Below, in pieces: positions 1 to 9,442 of a stretch of DNA of 64,000 bases. Position 1 is the stretch's first letter, and each line of letters opens with the position of its first letter. The position numbers and the translations under genes are program-made. The notes beneath the pieces are model-generated. The model worked only from the letters and a program-made list of their open reading frames with translations. It was not told the origin of the DNA and did no database searches. The DNA is from Chryseosolibacter sp964532595 (GTDB taxonomy: Bacteria; Bacteroidota; Bacteroidia; Cytophagales; Cyclobacteriaceae), in assembly GCA_964532595.1 (NCBI GenBank), contig CAZHIQ010000016.1:1-64000 (forward strand), given 5' to 3'.

Positions 1-811
1 CATAGACACGGATGTTGAGATTATTTTCTTCCCCTGCAGCCACCTGCGTGGCGATGAGTACGCCCGATGCACCGTTCTCAAAGCGCAGTAGCATCGATGT
101 ATCGTCATCTATCTTTCTGCCCTTAACCACCGCGTTGAGCATAGCGCAGATGTCAGTGATCTTTTGTCCGGTGATATATTCGGCAAGATTAGCCGCATGT
201 GTGCCAATGTCTCCGATAGCACCACCCATTCCCGACTGCTTCGGGTCAGTGCGCCATTTAGCCTGAGCGTTACCTGTTCCTTCCAAAAGGGTCGACAACC
301 AGCCCTGAGGATACTCAACGTACACTTTCCGGACCTTGCCAATTTCGCCTTTAGCCACCATGTGGCGAGCGTGTTTCACGAGCGGATAACCCGTATAGGT
401 ATGGGTCAGCCCCAGCAGGAGTCCGGTTTTCTGAACAAGCTTCTGGAGTTGTTTCGCTTCTTCCAGCGAAAAAGCTATCGGCTTTTCAACGATAACGTGA
501 AAGCCATTCTCCAATGCCATCTTCGCAGGGGCAAAATGAACGTGGTTCGGTGTTACAACGGAGACAAAATCCATGCGCTGATCTGCGGGCAGGTCTTTCT
601 CCCGCTCGAACATCTGTTCATAGTTGTCATAGACCCTGTCGCGGTCAAGACTCAGCATCTCTCCCATCTGGCGGGATTCTTCGGGGTAAATACTAAAAGC
701 GCCGCAGACAACTTCTATCTCTCCATCGATGCCCACAGCCGCCCGGTGTACGGGACCGATCAACGATGTCGGGCCTCCGCCCACCATGCCCATGCGTAGT
801 TTTCTTTTCAT
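1..811 (-). CDS. Gfo/Idh/MocA family oxidoreductase (3' part outside window)
   Basis: Minus-strand gene starting with ATG at 811 and running off the left edge, so about 270 N-terminal residues are present. The N-terminus MKRKLRMGMVGGGPTSLIG carries the glycine-rich dinucleotide-binding turn of the family. Further on are VVTPNHVHFAPAKMALE and the hallmark EKP (in HVIVEKPIAFSLEEA). These enzymes oxidise or reduce sugars and inositols with NAD(P); the exact substrate cannot be read from the sequence. It lies 109 bp downstream of xylA in the same direction, so a role in pentose or related sugar catabolism is inferred from context. Confidence 0.9.
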   Translation of the reverse strand, partial: MKRKLRMGMVGGGPTSLIGPVHRAAVGIDGEIEVVCGAFSIYPEESRQMGEMLSLDRDRVYDNYEQMFEREKDLPADQRMDFVSVVTPNHVHFAPAKMALENGFHVIVEKPIAFSLEEAKQLQKLVQKTGLLLGLTHTYTGYPLVKHARHMVAKGEIGKVRKVYVEYPQGWLSTLLEGTGNAQAKWRTDPKQSGMGGAIGDIGTHAANLAEYITGQKITDICAMLNAVVKGRKIDDDTSMLLRFENGASGVLIATQVAAGEENNLNIRVY

Positions 812-920
812 CTCAGGTTATTTAATGTTACAGGCCAAACGGCGGCCATATTACGAATTAATACGCCTTTTGAAGCGCCGCCGGTAAATTTATGTTTTTC
901 AACGACAAATCACCCGGCAC

Positions 921-2249
921 TCAAACAAATTTAGCAATGAGGTTCTCGAAGTACTCCTGTCGTCCGCTGATCTGGCGGGGCTCCCCGTTCTTAAGAGCCA
1001 GTGCACCTAAGGCTTCGAGCCCGAGTTTTCCCTGTGCAAACTGTTTTCCTTTACCAGAATCGAACGAGGAATAGCGTTCACGACGGAGCCGCGTATACTC
1101 GCCATCATCCAGTACGGCTTGTGCTGCCAAAAGGGCTCGTGCAAACGTATCCACACCGCCGATATGCGCATAGAAGATGTCTTCCAGGTCGGTTGAATTC
1201 CGGCGGGTTTTCGCGTCAAAATTAATCCCTCCGGTTTTGAACCCACCTGCTTCCAGGATCACCAACATTGCTTCGGTCAGTTCCATAACGTTGTTCGGGA
1301 ATTGGTCTGTATCCCATCCGTTCTGGTAATCACCCCGGTTAGCATCGATGCTGCCTAGCACCCCCGCATCCGCAGCTACCTGAAGTTCATGCTGGAAAGT
1401 ATGTTGCGCCAGCGTCGCGTGATTTACCTCGATGTTCAACTTGAAGTCATCCATAAGGTCGTAGGCACGCATAAAGGCCAGCACCGTAGCCGCGTCGAAG
1501 TCGTACTGATGTTTGGTGGGCTCCATGGGTTTAGGCTCTATCAGGAATGTGCCTTTGAAGCCGTTGGCGCGTGCGTAGTCTTTCGCCGCGTGAAGAAAGC
1601 GGGCAAGATGCTCCTGCTCACGCTTCATGTTTGTATTGAGAAGCGAGCTGTACCCCTCACGGCCTCCCCAGAAAACATAGTTGCTTCCGCCCAGGGCAAT
1701 GGTAGCATCAAGGGCATTCTTAACCTGTGCCGCGGCATAACAAACCACTTCGAAGTCGGGATTCGTCGCCGCCCCGTTCATGTAACGCGGATGCGAAAAC
1801 AAATTCGCTGTTCCCCACAGTAGTCGTACACCCGAAGCTTTCTGTTTCTTCTTCGCGTACTCGACGATTTTTTCCAGACGTGCTGCCGATTCCTTTAATG
1901 TGGCACCTTCATCGACCAGGTCGTAATCGTGGAAGCAATAAAAAGGCACTCCAAGTTTTGTAATGAACTCAAAGGCGGCATCCATTTTGTCGTAAGCGCG
2001 CTGCATAGGATCCGCGCTTTCGTTCCAGGGAAAGTTCTTGGTTCCTGGTCCAAACGGATCGCCCCCCGTTCCGCAGAACGTATGCCAGTAAGCAATGGCA
2101 AAACGAAAATGTTCCTCCATGGTCTTACGTCCGACCTTCCGCTTGGGATCGTAGTACTTAAATGCAAGGGGATTGTCGGAATCCTTACCCTCGTAGCGGA
2201 TCTCTCCTATTCCTTTGAAGTACTCCTTGTCTCCGGTTGTCAGTTTCAT
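921..2249 (-). CDS. xylA: Xylose isomerase
   Basis: Converts D-xylose to D-xylulose in the cytoplasm. The 442-residue product has the family N-terminus KEYFKGIGEIRYEGKDSDNP, the catalytic-histidine segment VPFYCFHDYDL near residue 107, and the metal-site segments FLIEPKPMEPTKHQYD and IEVNHATLAQHTF. An ATG at 2276 would add nine residues. The ATG at 2249 is preferred because it forms an ATGA overlap with the xylB stop, a typical translational-coupling arrangement, and matches the usual start of homologues. It is the second gene of a xylB-xylA operon. Confidence 0.97.
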   Translation of the reverse strand: MKLTTGDKEYFKGIGEIRYEGKDSDNPLAFKYYDPKRKVGRKTMEEHFRFAIAYWHTFCGTGGDPFGPGTKNFPWNESADPMQRAYDKMDAAFEFITKLGVPFYCFHDYDLVDEGATLKESAARLEKIVEYAKKKQKASGVRLLWGTANLFSHPRYMNGAATNPDFEVVCYAAAQVKNALDATIALGGSNYVFWGGREGYSSLLNTNMKREQEHLARFLHAAKDYARANGFKGTFLIEPKPMEPTKHQYDFDAATVLAFMRAYDLMDDFKLNIEVNHATLAQHTFQHELQVAADAGVLGSIDANRGDYQNGWDTDQFPNNVMELTEAMLVILEAGGFKTGGINFDAKTRRNSTDLEDIFYAHIGGVDTFARALLAAQAVLDDGEYTRLRRERYSSFDSGKGKQFAQGKLGLEALGALALKNGEPRQISGRQEYFENLIAKFV

Positions 2250-3739
2250 AGCAAGTTGTTGAGTTGATGTTTCCATTTAAGGTAGGCCTCTTCATATTGG
2301 CCTTTACGCTGTTTGTCGGGCTCATCATCGCCGATGATCTCGAGACCGCGAAACGCGTCAGAAGGCGACGCAAAGATTCCGGCTCCGATGCCCGCACCAA
2401 TCGCCGCGCCGGTAGCTCCGTCGGTGTCATAAAGCTCAAGAGGAGCGCCAATTGTATTAACGAATGCGTCGCGGAACACATGACTAAGAAACATATTCGC
2501 ATGACCCGCCCTGATGATCTGTATACTCAGGCCCATTTCACGCAGGATGTCAAAGCCATAACGCAAAGCGAAGACAATCCCTTCCTGGGCGGCGCGGAAT
2601 ACGTGAGCCTGCTGATGGCGATTGAAGTCAAGTCCTACCATCGCGGCATTCACCGTTCGGTTGCCGAGAATCCGTTCGGCTCCATTACCGAACGGCAGAA
2701 AAAGAAGCCCTTCGGACCCGATCGGTACTTCACTGGCCAGCGCATTCATCTGTGAATAGTCGGCAATAGACCCTGCGCCCGTGTTTCGCCTCAGCCAGCT
2801 GTTGAGAATTCCCGTTCCATTCACACAAAGGAGCACGCCGTTTGAGGGCTTGTCGCTCTCGTGGTTGACGTGAAGAAAGGTGTTCACCCGCGATTCTCTG
2901 TCGAAGGCATTCTTGTCGGTAACACTGTATATAACCCCCGATGTACCTGCGGTGGCTGCTGTTTCGCCAGGGTTGAGAACGTTCAGGGAAAACGCGTTGT
3001 TAGGTTGGTCACCCGCGCGATATGCTATCGGTGTTCCTGCGCGCAGCCCAAGGTCATTGGCAGCTGCGCTATTCACCACCGCCTGAACACCGAATACCGG
3101 AACAATGGTGGGCAACAACGTCCTGTCGAATCCATAATGAGCAAGCAGTTTGTCGGAGATGTCCCCCACCTTGAAGTCCCAAAAAATTCCCTCGGAAAGA
3201 CCGGTCTCGGTTGTGCTCACTTCGCCAGACAAACGCATAGCGATGTAATCGCCGGGTAACATGATCTTGTGTATTCGCGAAAACACTTCCGGTTCGTTCT
3301 CCCGGACCCACCGCAGCTTCGACGCGGTAAAGTTGGCCGGTGAATTAAGAAAGTGTTCCAGACAATACTGCTGACCCAACGACTCAAACGCCTGTTGGCC
3401 TGTTGCAACGGCACGGCTATCGCACCAGATAATAGACGGACGTAAAACGCTGTGCTGAGCGTCGACCGTCACAAGACCATGCATCTGATAAGAAATGCCG
3501 ATAGCCTTGACTTCGTCGCTCTTGACATCCTTTTCATTCAGACAGGAACGAACACTTTTCACGACATGGTCCCACCAGGTATCAGGATTCTGTTCTGCCC
3601 ATCCGGGACGGGGTGAGTCGATAGGCATTTCCACCGATGGAGACTGGGCCTGCACAAGACGTCTTCCGGTAGTAGCATCAACAACGCATGCCTTAATGGA
3701 AGAGCTCCCGATATCCAGACCAAGAAGTAGCTGTCTCAT
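2246..3739 (-). CDS. xylB: Xylulokinase (FGGY family)
   Basis: Phosphorylates D-xylulose to xylulose 5-phosphate, feeding the pentose phosphate pathway. The N-terminus MRQLLLGLDIGSSSIKA is the first FGGY phosphate-binding motif. Later segments include SIIWCDSRA, the second ATP-site motif ETAATAGTSGVIYSV and GATGAAIGAGIGAG near the C-terminus. The length of 497 residues is normal. An in-frame start 13 codons upstream exists, but homologues begin at the ATG used here. Translation is coupled to xylA by a 4-bp overlap. There is no xylose regulator next to the pair in this window. Confidence 0.95.
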   Translation of the reverse strand: MRQLLLGLDIGSSSIKACVVDATTGRRLVQAQSPSVEMPIDSPRPGWAEQNPDTWWDHVVKSVRSCLNEKDVKSDEVKAIGISYQMHGLVTVDAQHSVLRPSIIWCDSRAVATGQQAFESLGQQYCLEHFLNSPANFTASKLRWVRENEPEVFSRIHKIMLPGDYIAMRLSGEVSTTETGLSEGIFWDFKVGDISDKLLAHYGFDRTLLPTIVPVFGVQAVVNSAAANDLGLRAGTPIAYRAGDQPNNAFSLNVLNPGETAATAGTSGVIYSVTDKNAFDRESRVNTFLHVNHESDKPSNGVLLCVNGTGILNSWLRRNTGAGSIADYSQMNALASEVPIGSEGLLFLPFGNGAERILGNRTVNAAMVGLDFNRHQQAHVFRAAQEGIVFALRYGFDILREMGLSIQIIRAGHANMFLSHVFRDAFVNTIGAPLELYDTDGATGAAIGAGIGAGIFASPSDAFRGLEIIGDDEPDKQRKGQYEEAYLKWKHQLNNLL

Positions 3740-3837
3740 ACCGATGATTTTATACAATAATATCAAATTCCGGGGCAAATACTAGTCTTGCACGCATAGG
3801 ATAACCCTCATTTCCCGTCAGGTCAAAAAACAAAAAA

Positions 3838-3857
3838 GGCCGACGATATCGCCGGCC
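3838..3857 (-). terminator. Intrinsic terminator after the OmpA-type lipoprotein gene
   Basis: A GC-rich near-perfect 20-bp palindrome (one G-U pair on the minus strand) is followed, reading leftward, by T6-G-T6. It lies just past the stop of the OmpA-family gene and before xylB, so it separates the two transcription units. Confidence 0.75.
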
Positions 3858-3880
3858 TGGTCCTAGAGATTCAAAGATTA

Positions 3881-4588
3881 CTACTCGCCACCCTGTGATG
3901 GCACTTCTCCGAGTTCGCCCTTCTCTGCTTTCTTTTTAAGCTTGTCGTTAGCAAAGATGGCAACTTCTACACGTCTGTTCTGTTGACGACCGGTAGCAGT
4001 ATTGTTGTCGGCCACAGGCTGGTCGGGGCCATAGCCTTCCGTAGTCATCCGCTTTCCCGCAACGCCCAACTCCTTGAGATATGCTGCGACAGAACTTGCC
4101 CGGCGGTCCGACAGCGTCATGTTATACTCACGTGTACCGGTGATATCGGTGTGACCTTCAATCAATATGTTTGTGTCTTCATATTTCTTAAGCGTTTCAG
4201 CCAACTCGCGCAAGTTCGTCCGGGACGACTCCGACAACTCTGCCGAGTTCGTCGCAAACTGAATGCCTTCACGGAATGTTATCTTAATCCCTTCCCCTAC
4301 GCGTTCTATTTCTGCACCTTCGAGGTCCTTCCTGAGTTCGGCAGCCTGACGATCCATATAACGTCCTATTCCGTAACCCGCAGCGCCCCCGACGGCAGCT
4401 CCCAGGATAGCTCCCATCGCTGTATTCCCGGCTGCCTTACCAATCGCAGCACCTGCCGCGGCCCCGGCTCCAGCGCCGATATACGTTCCCTTCTGCGACT
4501 TGCTCATATTCTTACAACCTGCTGCGATGAGACATATCGCAATCGTCAGAATGACGAGCAGTCTTGATTTCAAAGCCAAATGTTTCAT
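3881..4588 (-). CDS. OmpA-family lipoprotein with glycine-zipper segment
   Basis: Predicted envelope lipoprotein that links the outer membrane to peptidoglycan. A signal peptide ends in the lipobox LIAAGC. It is followed by an alanine/glycine-rich glycine zipper (GTYIGAGAGAAAGAAIG ... AAVGGAAGYGIGRYM, about residues 34-80). The C-terminal OmpA domain contains ILIEGHTDITGTREYN and LSDRRASSVAAYLKELGV, then NRRVEVAIF, which are the peptidoglycan-binding signatures. A second ATG lies two codons upstream (4594). It is transcribed alone and followed by a terminator. Confidence 0.92.
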   Translation of the reverse strand: MKHLALKSRLLVILTIAICLIAAGCKNMSKSQKGTYIGAGAGAAAGAAIGKAAGNTAMGAILGAAVGGAAGYGIGRYMDRQAAELRKDLEGAEIERVGEGIKITFREGIQFATNSAELSESSRTNLRELAETLKKYEDTNILIEGHTDITGTREYNMTLSDRRASSVAAYLKELGVAGKRMTTEGYGPDQPVADNNTATGRQQNRRVEVAIFANDKLKKKAEKGELGEVPSQGGE

Positions 4589-4741
4589 AATCATAGTTTT
4601 ATATCCGCATTACCTCTTACACATTACCGGTGGGAATGCAGAAAAAACTGTGCCGCCGGCTGGAACCTCCCGCGACATTAATAACTGAGCGGACGTATCG
4701 GCATTAGCCTCCCGTATCGCCGGATGATTATGTTTGAGAAT

Positions 4742-5680
4742 TTATAACAGGGATGGATCGTGCACGAGTAGTGCCGCGCCGAAAACCCCGGCGCTATCTC
4801 CCAGGGAAGGTTTGACGATCGGTGTTTCAAGACCGTTGTTGAAGATATACTTCTTGATGTTCTCAACGCCCTTATCGTAAAGAAGATCGGTATTACCTAC
4901 TCCACCCCCGATGACAATTACATCCGGGTCAAGGATATTGATAATGACACTTAGTGCAAGACCAAAGTATTCTGTTAGCCGAGCCATGGTACGTTGAGCT
5001 GATGGATCCGTTCCTGACTTCGCCAACTCAACAATTTCCTTGAGCTTTTTCCGCTGCCCGGCTTCGCCCGCGTAAAAACGTTCGAGAGCTGGACCCGATA
5101 TCACTGTCTCAACACATCCGCTCTTACCACAATAGCACGGGCCTCCAGACGCGTCCAGATAGTTGTGCCCCCATTCTCCCGCAATGCCGTGAAGACCAAT
5201 AATCGGTTTACCATCGATGACAATCCCACCTCCTACTCCGGTGCCCATGATCACGCCAAAAACAACTCGTGCATCGGGAAACCTGTCTCTTACCACCCCC
5301 ATACGCGCCTCCGCCAGGGCGAAGCAATCGGCATCGTTAGCCAGAGCAATCGGAACCCCAAGCCTTTTCTCTATGTCCTGGCGCATCGGCTTTCCGTTCA
5401 TCACGACCGTGTTACAGTTCTTCATCGTGCCTAACTTCGGGTCATGCACGCCAGGTGTACCGATTCCAATGGCTTCCGGTCGCGAACCTGCGGCGTCGCA
5501 CATCATGTCATAAAGCTTCTTGATTTGCCCCACAAGATGATCATAACCCTGGTCAGCTTCAGTAGGGACCCTCTCCCGAAATATCACTTCCGGCTCCTCT
5601 GGTGATCTAAGGATTACACCTTCGATTTTGGTTCCTCCGAGATCTATCCCCCACAGACTTTTTGCAGTAACGGTATGCAC
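4742..5680 (-). CDS. ROK family sugar kinase (glucokinase/N-acetylhexosamine kinase-like)
   Basis: ATP-dependent hexose kinase of the ROK family, 312 residues, starting with GTG. The N-terminal phosphate motif is GIDLGGTKIEGV. The catalytic region has GTGVGGGIVIDGKPI followed by GEWGHN. The zinc motif is GPCYCGKSGCVETVISG, and a second ATP-site glycine motif is DVIVIGGGVGN. Substrate specificity (glucose, N-acetylglucosamine or another sugar) cannot be settled from these motifs. The upstream region carries GTTTTGAT/ATCAAAAC inverted repeats that could be a regulator site. Confidence 0.9.
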   Translation of the reverse strand: MHTVTAKSLWGIDLGGTKIEGVILRSPEEPEVIFRERVPTEADQGYDHLVGQIKKLYDMMCDAAGSRPEAIGIGTPGVHDPKLGTMKNCNTVVMNGKPMRQDIEKRLGVPIALANDADCFALAEARMGVVRDRFPDARVVFGVIMGTGVGGGIVIDGKPIIGLHGIAGEWGHNYLDASGGPCYCGKSGCVETVISGPALERFYAGEAGQRKKLKEIVELAKSGTDPSAQRTMARLTEYFGLALSVIINILDPDVIVIGGGVGNTDLLYDKGVENIKKYIFNNGLETPIVKPSLGDSAGVFGAALLVHDPSLL

Positions 5681-5689
5681 AGTGTTTAA

Positions 5690-5721
5690 GGTTTTGATAA
5701 AAAATCAAACTAATCAAAACC
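5690..5721. promoter_or_regulatory. Inverted repeats upstream of the ROK kinase
   Basis: GGTTTTGAT at 5690-5698 and its exact reverse complement at 5713-5721 flank a third half-site, ATCAAA at 5704-5709, which pairs with TTTGAT at 5693-5698. The set lies immediately upstream of the GTG start. It could be an operator; no matching regulator is identified. Confidence 0.35.
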
Positions 5722-5792
5722 GTCCTGTTTTGCCAAAGACAAGTTGATAAGAGGTTAGAAAGTTTAAATAGCAACCGGGAAACCAGGCCAAA

Positions 5793-6731
5793 TCATCCAA
5801 CGAAATGGTCACCGTCACCCTGGGTTAAGGGTCGTCGACGACGGAAAAGAGAGAATGTAGGAAGTTCGGTATTAGGCGATGTATGGGTGTCGTGCGCAGG
5901 CTGTCTTCGAAAATACTTCACGAATCTCGTAAACTCGACAACAACCCGCTGCAATAATGACCGTAGTAAGCCACCGTCTCGCTGCAGCGTGCGGGGAAAG
6001 GTCCAGACGACTACTTCACGCGAGCGAACCTTTACAATGCGGCCAAGTTGCGAGAGATCGTAAGCCATACGACCATCTTCACCCCTGATTTTTCGGTTCA
6101 CAAAGCCAACCTTCAATCCCAGATCGCGCACATACCCCATGCACATTCCTACCGTATTATACCACGGACGACGATATTCCCTTATCCGCGAAATTACCTT
6201 GCGCAGGCCTTCATACAGCACGTACTTCCACCTGCGCTCCCCCGGCTCGGCGAGAAACGAATACCCTCCGTACACACAGGTTACTCCCTCCTTCTGAAGT
6301 TCTTGTGTCATCAACTCGATCCAGCGGGGCGGATAGAAACAGTCAGCATCGGCCATCAGAATGTACTTACCTCTTGCCATTTCCTGGCCCATTTGCCGTG
6401 CAGGTCCCCATCCCGGTCTTATCTGAAGAAACGAACGCACCTCCAAACGATCAAGAACCACCTGCGTCCGGTCAGTAGAGTTGTTATTGACAACAATTAC
6501 TTCAACGGGGATATCAGTTTGGTTGCGGGATATTGAATGCAGCGTCCGCAGAATGGTTACCTCTTCATTGAGCGCCGGAATGACCACTGAAACCAGAGGT
6601 ACCTCATCCTTGCGCAATCGCCGCAGACCGTCGTTGATCTCTTCAAAGAGCGACGACGGAATATCTTCTAGCCGACTTTGCGAGTAAAGTCGGCTATCGA
6701 TCCATCCGGGATTTCGCAAGTGTTGAAACAT
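5793..6731 (-). CDS. Glycosyltransferase family 2
   Basis: Transfers a sugar from a nucleotide-sugar donor, probably at the cytoplasmic face of the inner membrane. The GT-A fold begins around residue 47 with VSVVIPALNEEVTILRTL. It continues with VIVVNNNSTDRTQVVLD and the metal-binding motif YILMADADCFYPP (DxD-like). No clear transmembrane helix is seen; the C-terminal 40 residues are basic and low in complexity. It is monocistronic. Acceptor and product are unknown; a role in envelope glycan synthesis is a guess from the family. Confidence 0.9.
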   Translation of the reverse strand: MFQHLRNPGWIDSRLYSQSRLEDIPSSLFEEINDGLRRLRKDEVPLVSVVIPALNEEVTILRTLHSISRNQTDIPVEVIVVNNNSTDRTQVVLDRLEVRSFLQIRPGWGPARQMGQEMARGKYILMADADCFYPPRWIELMTQELQKEGVTCVYGGYSFLAEPGERRWKYVLYEGLRKVISRIREYRRPWYNTVGMCMGYVRDLGLKVGFVNRKIRGEDGRMAYDLSQLGRIVKVRSREVVVWTFPRTLQRDGGLLRSLLQRVVVEFTRFVKYFRRQPAHDTHTSPNTELPTFSLFRRRRPLTQGDGDHFVG

Positions 6732-7031
6732 ACGCCTGTTTTACAGAGTACGTTACAAAAAGTATTCCGGTCAACAATTCAACGACTTGCATACGACGGT
6801 TAATCAACTTTTCAGCACCGATTAAGGCCCAGTTTCGACGGATAACCTGCCCCTCTCAACGACTACCTGTTTACGGGCGATTACGGGCAACAGGCGTATC
6901 ATTACGCCAAACACGCAATACGGCCCCTGGTTCCCCATGGGGACAAAACGCGCAAAGATCGCTACCGGAAGTCGGATTTGCGAAGGCAACGATATGATAC
7001 CGCGCCGTCTATACGCCAGGAGAAAATGAAA
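6732..7031. other. Intergenic stretch without a recognisable gene
   Basis: This is the longest gene-free stretch on the left side. It must hold the glycosyltransferase promoter at its left end. The only structure noticed is a short direct repeat, TTACGGGC, occurring twice near 6871-6889. No tRNA, small RNA fold or coding frame is convincing. Confidence 0.5.
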
Positions 7032-7055
7032 ACGGGAACTTGATACAGTTCCCGT
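7032..7055 (-). terminator. Intrinsic terminator after glpK
   Basis: On the minus strand, ACGGGAAC and GTTCCCGT form an 8-bp perfect stem around an 8-nt loop, followed by TTTCATTTT. It lies 28 bp past the glpK stop. Confidence 0.8.
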
Positions 7056-7083
7056 CTCCTTCTAAACAATCACTTTAGGACGA

Positions 7084-8577
7084 TCAAGCGTCTTCACTCA
7101 ACCATCCCATGGTACGCTTGACGGCTTTTTGCCACCCGCTGTAGAGTCGGTTGCGGGTCTTGTCATCCATTTCGGGTTTGAAGCATTTTTCAATGCGACG
7201 GTTTTTCTCGATATCCTCCTTCTTCCACAAGCCAATCTGGATCGCTGCCAGATACGCCGCGCCCATGGCAGTAGACTCAATCACCGCGGGGCGATCAACT
7301 TCCGTTCCGAGGATATCAGCCTGGAATTGCATGAGGATATTATTGGCAGAGGCGCCGCCATCGACCTTGAGACTTTTCAGTTTCAATCCCGAATCTTCCT
7401 GCATGGCATTTAATACATCCTTCGTCTGATAAGCCAATGACTCGAGCGTTGCCTTGACGATATGGGCTTTGCCCGTATCACGGGTCAGGCCGAAGATGGC
7501 GCCACGTGCGTACATATCCCAATAAGGAGCGCCGAGCCCGGCAAAGGCAGGCACGACATAAACATCGTTTGATCCCAGTGCCTTACCTGCAAAGTATTCG
7601 GAGTCGTTCGATTGATCGATAATGCGTAAACTGTCGCGCAGCCATTGCACAGCCGCGCCCGCGATAAAGATACTTCCCTCCAAAGCGTATTCCACTTTTC
7701 CTTCAAGCCCCCAGGCAATCGTAGTGACCAGCCCATTGTTGGAAAGCTGAGGTTGGTCGCCCGTGTTCATGAGCATGAAACAACCCGTTCCGTAAGTATT
7801 CTTGGCCATACCCGGACGGAAACAAGCCTGTCCAAACAACGCGGCCTGCTGATCTCCCGCAATTCCGGTGATAGGAATCTGGATAGCACCGAGTTTGTAG
7901 TCACCGAAGTGCGCCGCCGAAGGTTTAACCTCGGGCAACATCGACTCAGGAATCGTCAGCGCCTCCAGCAACTTCTTATCCCATTTCAGCTCGCGGATGT
8001 TGTAGAACAGCGTGCGCGATGCATTGGTGTAATCCGTGACATGTTGTTTACCACCGGTCATATTATAGACCAGCCAACTGTCAACTGTACCGAAAGCGAG
8101 CTGACCCTTTTCCGCCTTTTCCCGCGCGCCTTCCACGTTGTCAAGTATCCACTTTACCTTGGTGCCGGAGAAGTAGGAGTCGATGACCAGTCCGGTATTC
8201 TCGCGGATATAGGGTTCGAGACCTGCTTTCTTGAGTTGCTCACAAATCGGAGCGGTCCGCTTATCCTGCCATACGATGGCGTTGTAAATAGGCTCACCCG
8301 TTGCACGATCCCAGACAATCGTGGTTTCCCTTTGGTTGGTGATGCCTATTGCAGCGATCGACCTGGGATCGACCTGATGCTCCTGGATAAGGTTGTGTAA
8401 AGTTCCCAGCTGAGTGCTGAGGATTTCCTTCGGGTCGTGTTCAACCCATCCGCTCTGAGGAAAGATCTGACGAAACTCTTGTTGACTTATTCCTTTGATC
8501 GTGCCCTGCTCATCAAACAAAACAGCACGTGAACTTGTAGTCCCCTGATCCAGGGCTATGATAAACTTTGAAGCCAT
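7084..8577 (-). CDS. glpK: Glycerol kinase
   Basis: Makes glycerol 3-phosphate from glycerol and ATP. The 497-residue product starts FIIALDQGTTSSRAVLFD, the canonical glycerol kinase phosphate motif. It includes ITNQRETTIVWDRATGEPIY, the substrate-site segment SYFSGTKVKWILDN, GIAGDQQAALFGQACF and the signature VDGGASANNILMQFQADIL. Length and all hallmark segments are intact. It follows glpF by 6 bp and must be co-transcribed, so uptake is coupled to trapping by phosphorylation. No glycerol 3-phosphate dehydrogenase gene is in the window. Confidence 0.97.
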   Translation of the reverse strand: MASKFIIALDQGTTSSRAVLFDEQGTIKGISQQEFRQIFPQSGWVEHDPKEILSTQLGTLHNLIQEHQVDPRSIAAIGITNQRETTIVWDRATGEPIYNAIVWQDKRTAPICEQLKKAGLEPYIRENTGLVIDSYFSGTKVKWILDNVEGAREKAEKGQLAFGTVDSWLVYNMTGGKQHVTDYTNASRTLFYNIRELKWDKKLLEALTIPESMLPEVKPSAAHFGDYKLGAIQIPITGIAGDQQAALFGQACFRPGMAKNTYGTGCFMLMNTGDQPQLSNNGLVTTIAWGLEGKVEYALEGSIFIAGAAVQWLRDSLRIIDQSNDSEYFAGKALGSNDVYVVPAFAGLGAPYWDMYARGAIFGLTRDTGKAHIVKATLESLAYQTKDVLNAMQEDSGLKLKSLKVDGGASANNILMQFQADILGTEVDRPAVIESTAMGAAYLAAIQIGLWKKEDIEKNRRIEKCFKPEMDDKTRNRLYSGWQKAVKRTMGWLSEDA

Positions 8578-8583
8578 AATGTA

Positions 8584-9291
8584 TTACGCGAATAAAACTT
8601 TAAACAATAAGGCACCTGCCACACTCCCAAGAAGAGGACCGACCACCGGAACCCACGAATAGGACCAATCGGACGAACCCTTGCCCGGAATAGGAAGGAG
8701 AAAATGTGCAATACGGGGACCGAGGTCGCGCGCGGGATTGATCGCAAATCCCGTTGTTCCCCCCAGACTCACGCCGATGGAGACGATAAGCAAACCGACG
8801 ATCAGCGGATTGAGTCCCTGTGTAAATTCATTGGTACCAATGAAGAGCAGTGCCAGCACGAGAACAGTAGTGCCGATCGTTTCACTGATAAGGTTTGGGA
8901 TTGCGGCGCGTACCGCAGGTCCGGTACAAAAAACACCAAGCTTGGTCGCCGGGTCTTCGGTCCGTTTCCAATGCGCCAGGTAATGGATCCAGACAGCGAT
9001 GGCTCCGACAAATGCTCCTGCAAGTTGTGCCAGCATGTAGCCCGGTACCTTTTCACCGGGGAAATCACCGTAAACCCACAAACCCAGCGTGACCGCAGGG
9101 TTGATATGAGCTCCGCTGATCTGGCCAACAGCATAAATCGCCAGTGAGACAGCGAGCCCCCAGCCAACAACAATGGTAAACCATCCGGCTTTCTCAGCCT
9201 TCGTGTCGCGTAAACATACGCCGGCAACAACACCGTTTCCTAAAAGAGTCAGAAGGGCTGTGCCCAAGAATTCAGCTACGTAGGGTGACAT
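8584..9291 (-). CDS. glpF: Glycerol uptake facilitator (aquaglyceroporin, MIP family)
   Basis: Inner-membrane channel for glycerol, 235 residues with the six-helix MIP fold. The two half-helix pore motifs are seen as GAHINPAVTLG (about residue 60) and GFAINPARDLGPR (about residue 180). The aspartate after the second NPA-R element is the usual GlpF-type rather than water-only aquaporin residue. The gene precedes glpK with a 6-bp gap. In the upstream region, TCAGAGG and CCTCTGA form a 7-bp inverted repeat near 9320-9356 whose role is unknown. Confidence 0.95.
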   Translation of the reverse strand: MSPYVAEFLGTALLTLLGNGVVAGVCLRDTKAEKAGWFTIVVGWGLAVSLAIYAVGQISGAHINPAVTLGLWVYGDFPGEKVPGYMLAQLAGAFVGAIAVWIHYLAHWKRTEDPATKLGVFCTGPAVRAAIPNLISETIGTTVLVLALLFIGTNEFTQGLNPLIVGLLIVSIGVSLGGTTGFAINPARDLGPRIAHFLLPIPGKGSSDWSYSWVPVVGPLLGSVAGALLFKVLFA

Positions 9292-9442
9292 CAGTTTGTT
9301 TATTTAGGTTAGATAAATCAGAGGACAAACCCTACTTGACTTCCCTCGCCTCTGAGTGGCCCAATATGAAAAGAGAAAGGGAATAATCCAAAAGGAAATC
9401 AAATGAAAGTAAAAGGGAATTAATAGAAATTCAACGAGCGGT

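Noticed and set aside
2250..2276. Upstream ATG of xylA (nine extra residues)
   Set aside because: The internal ATG gives the ATGA overlap with xylB and the conserved N-terminus of xylose isomerases.
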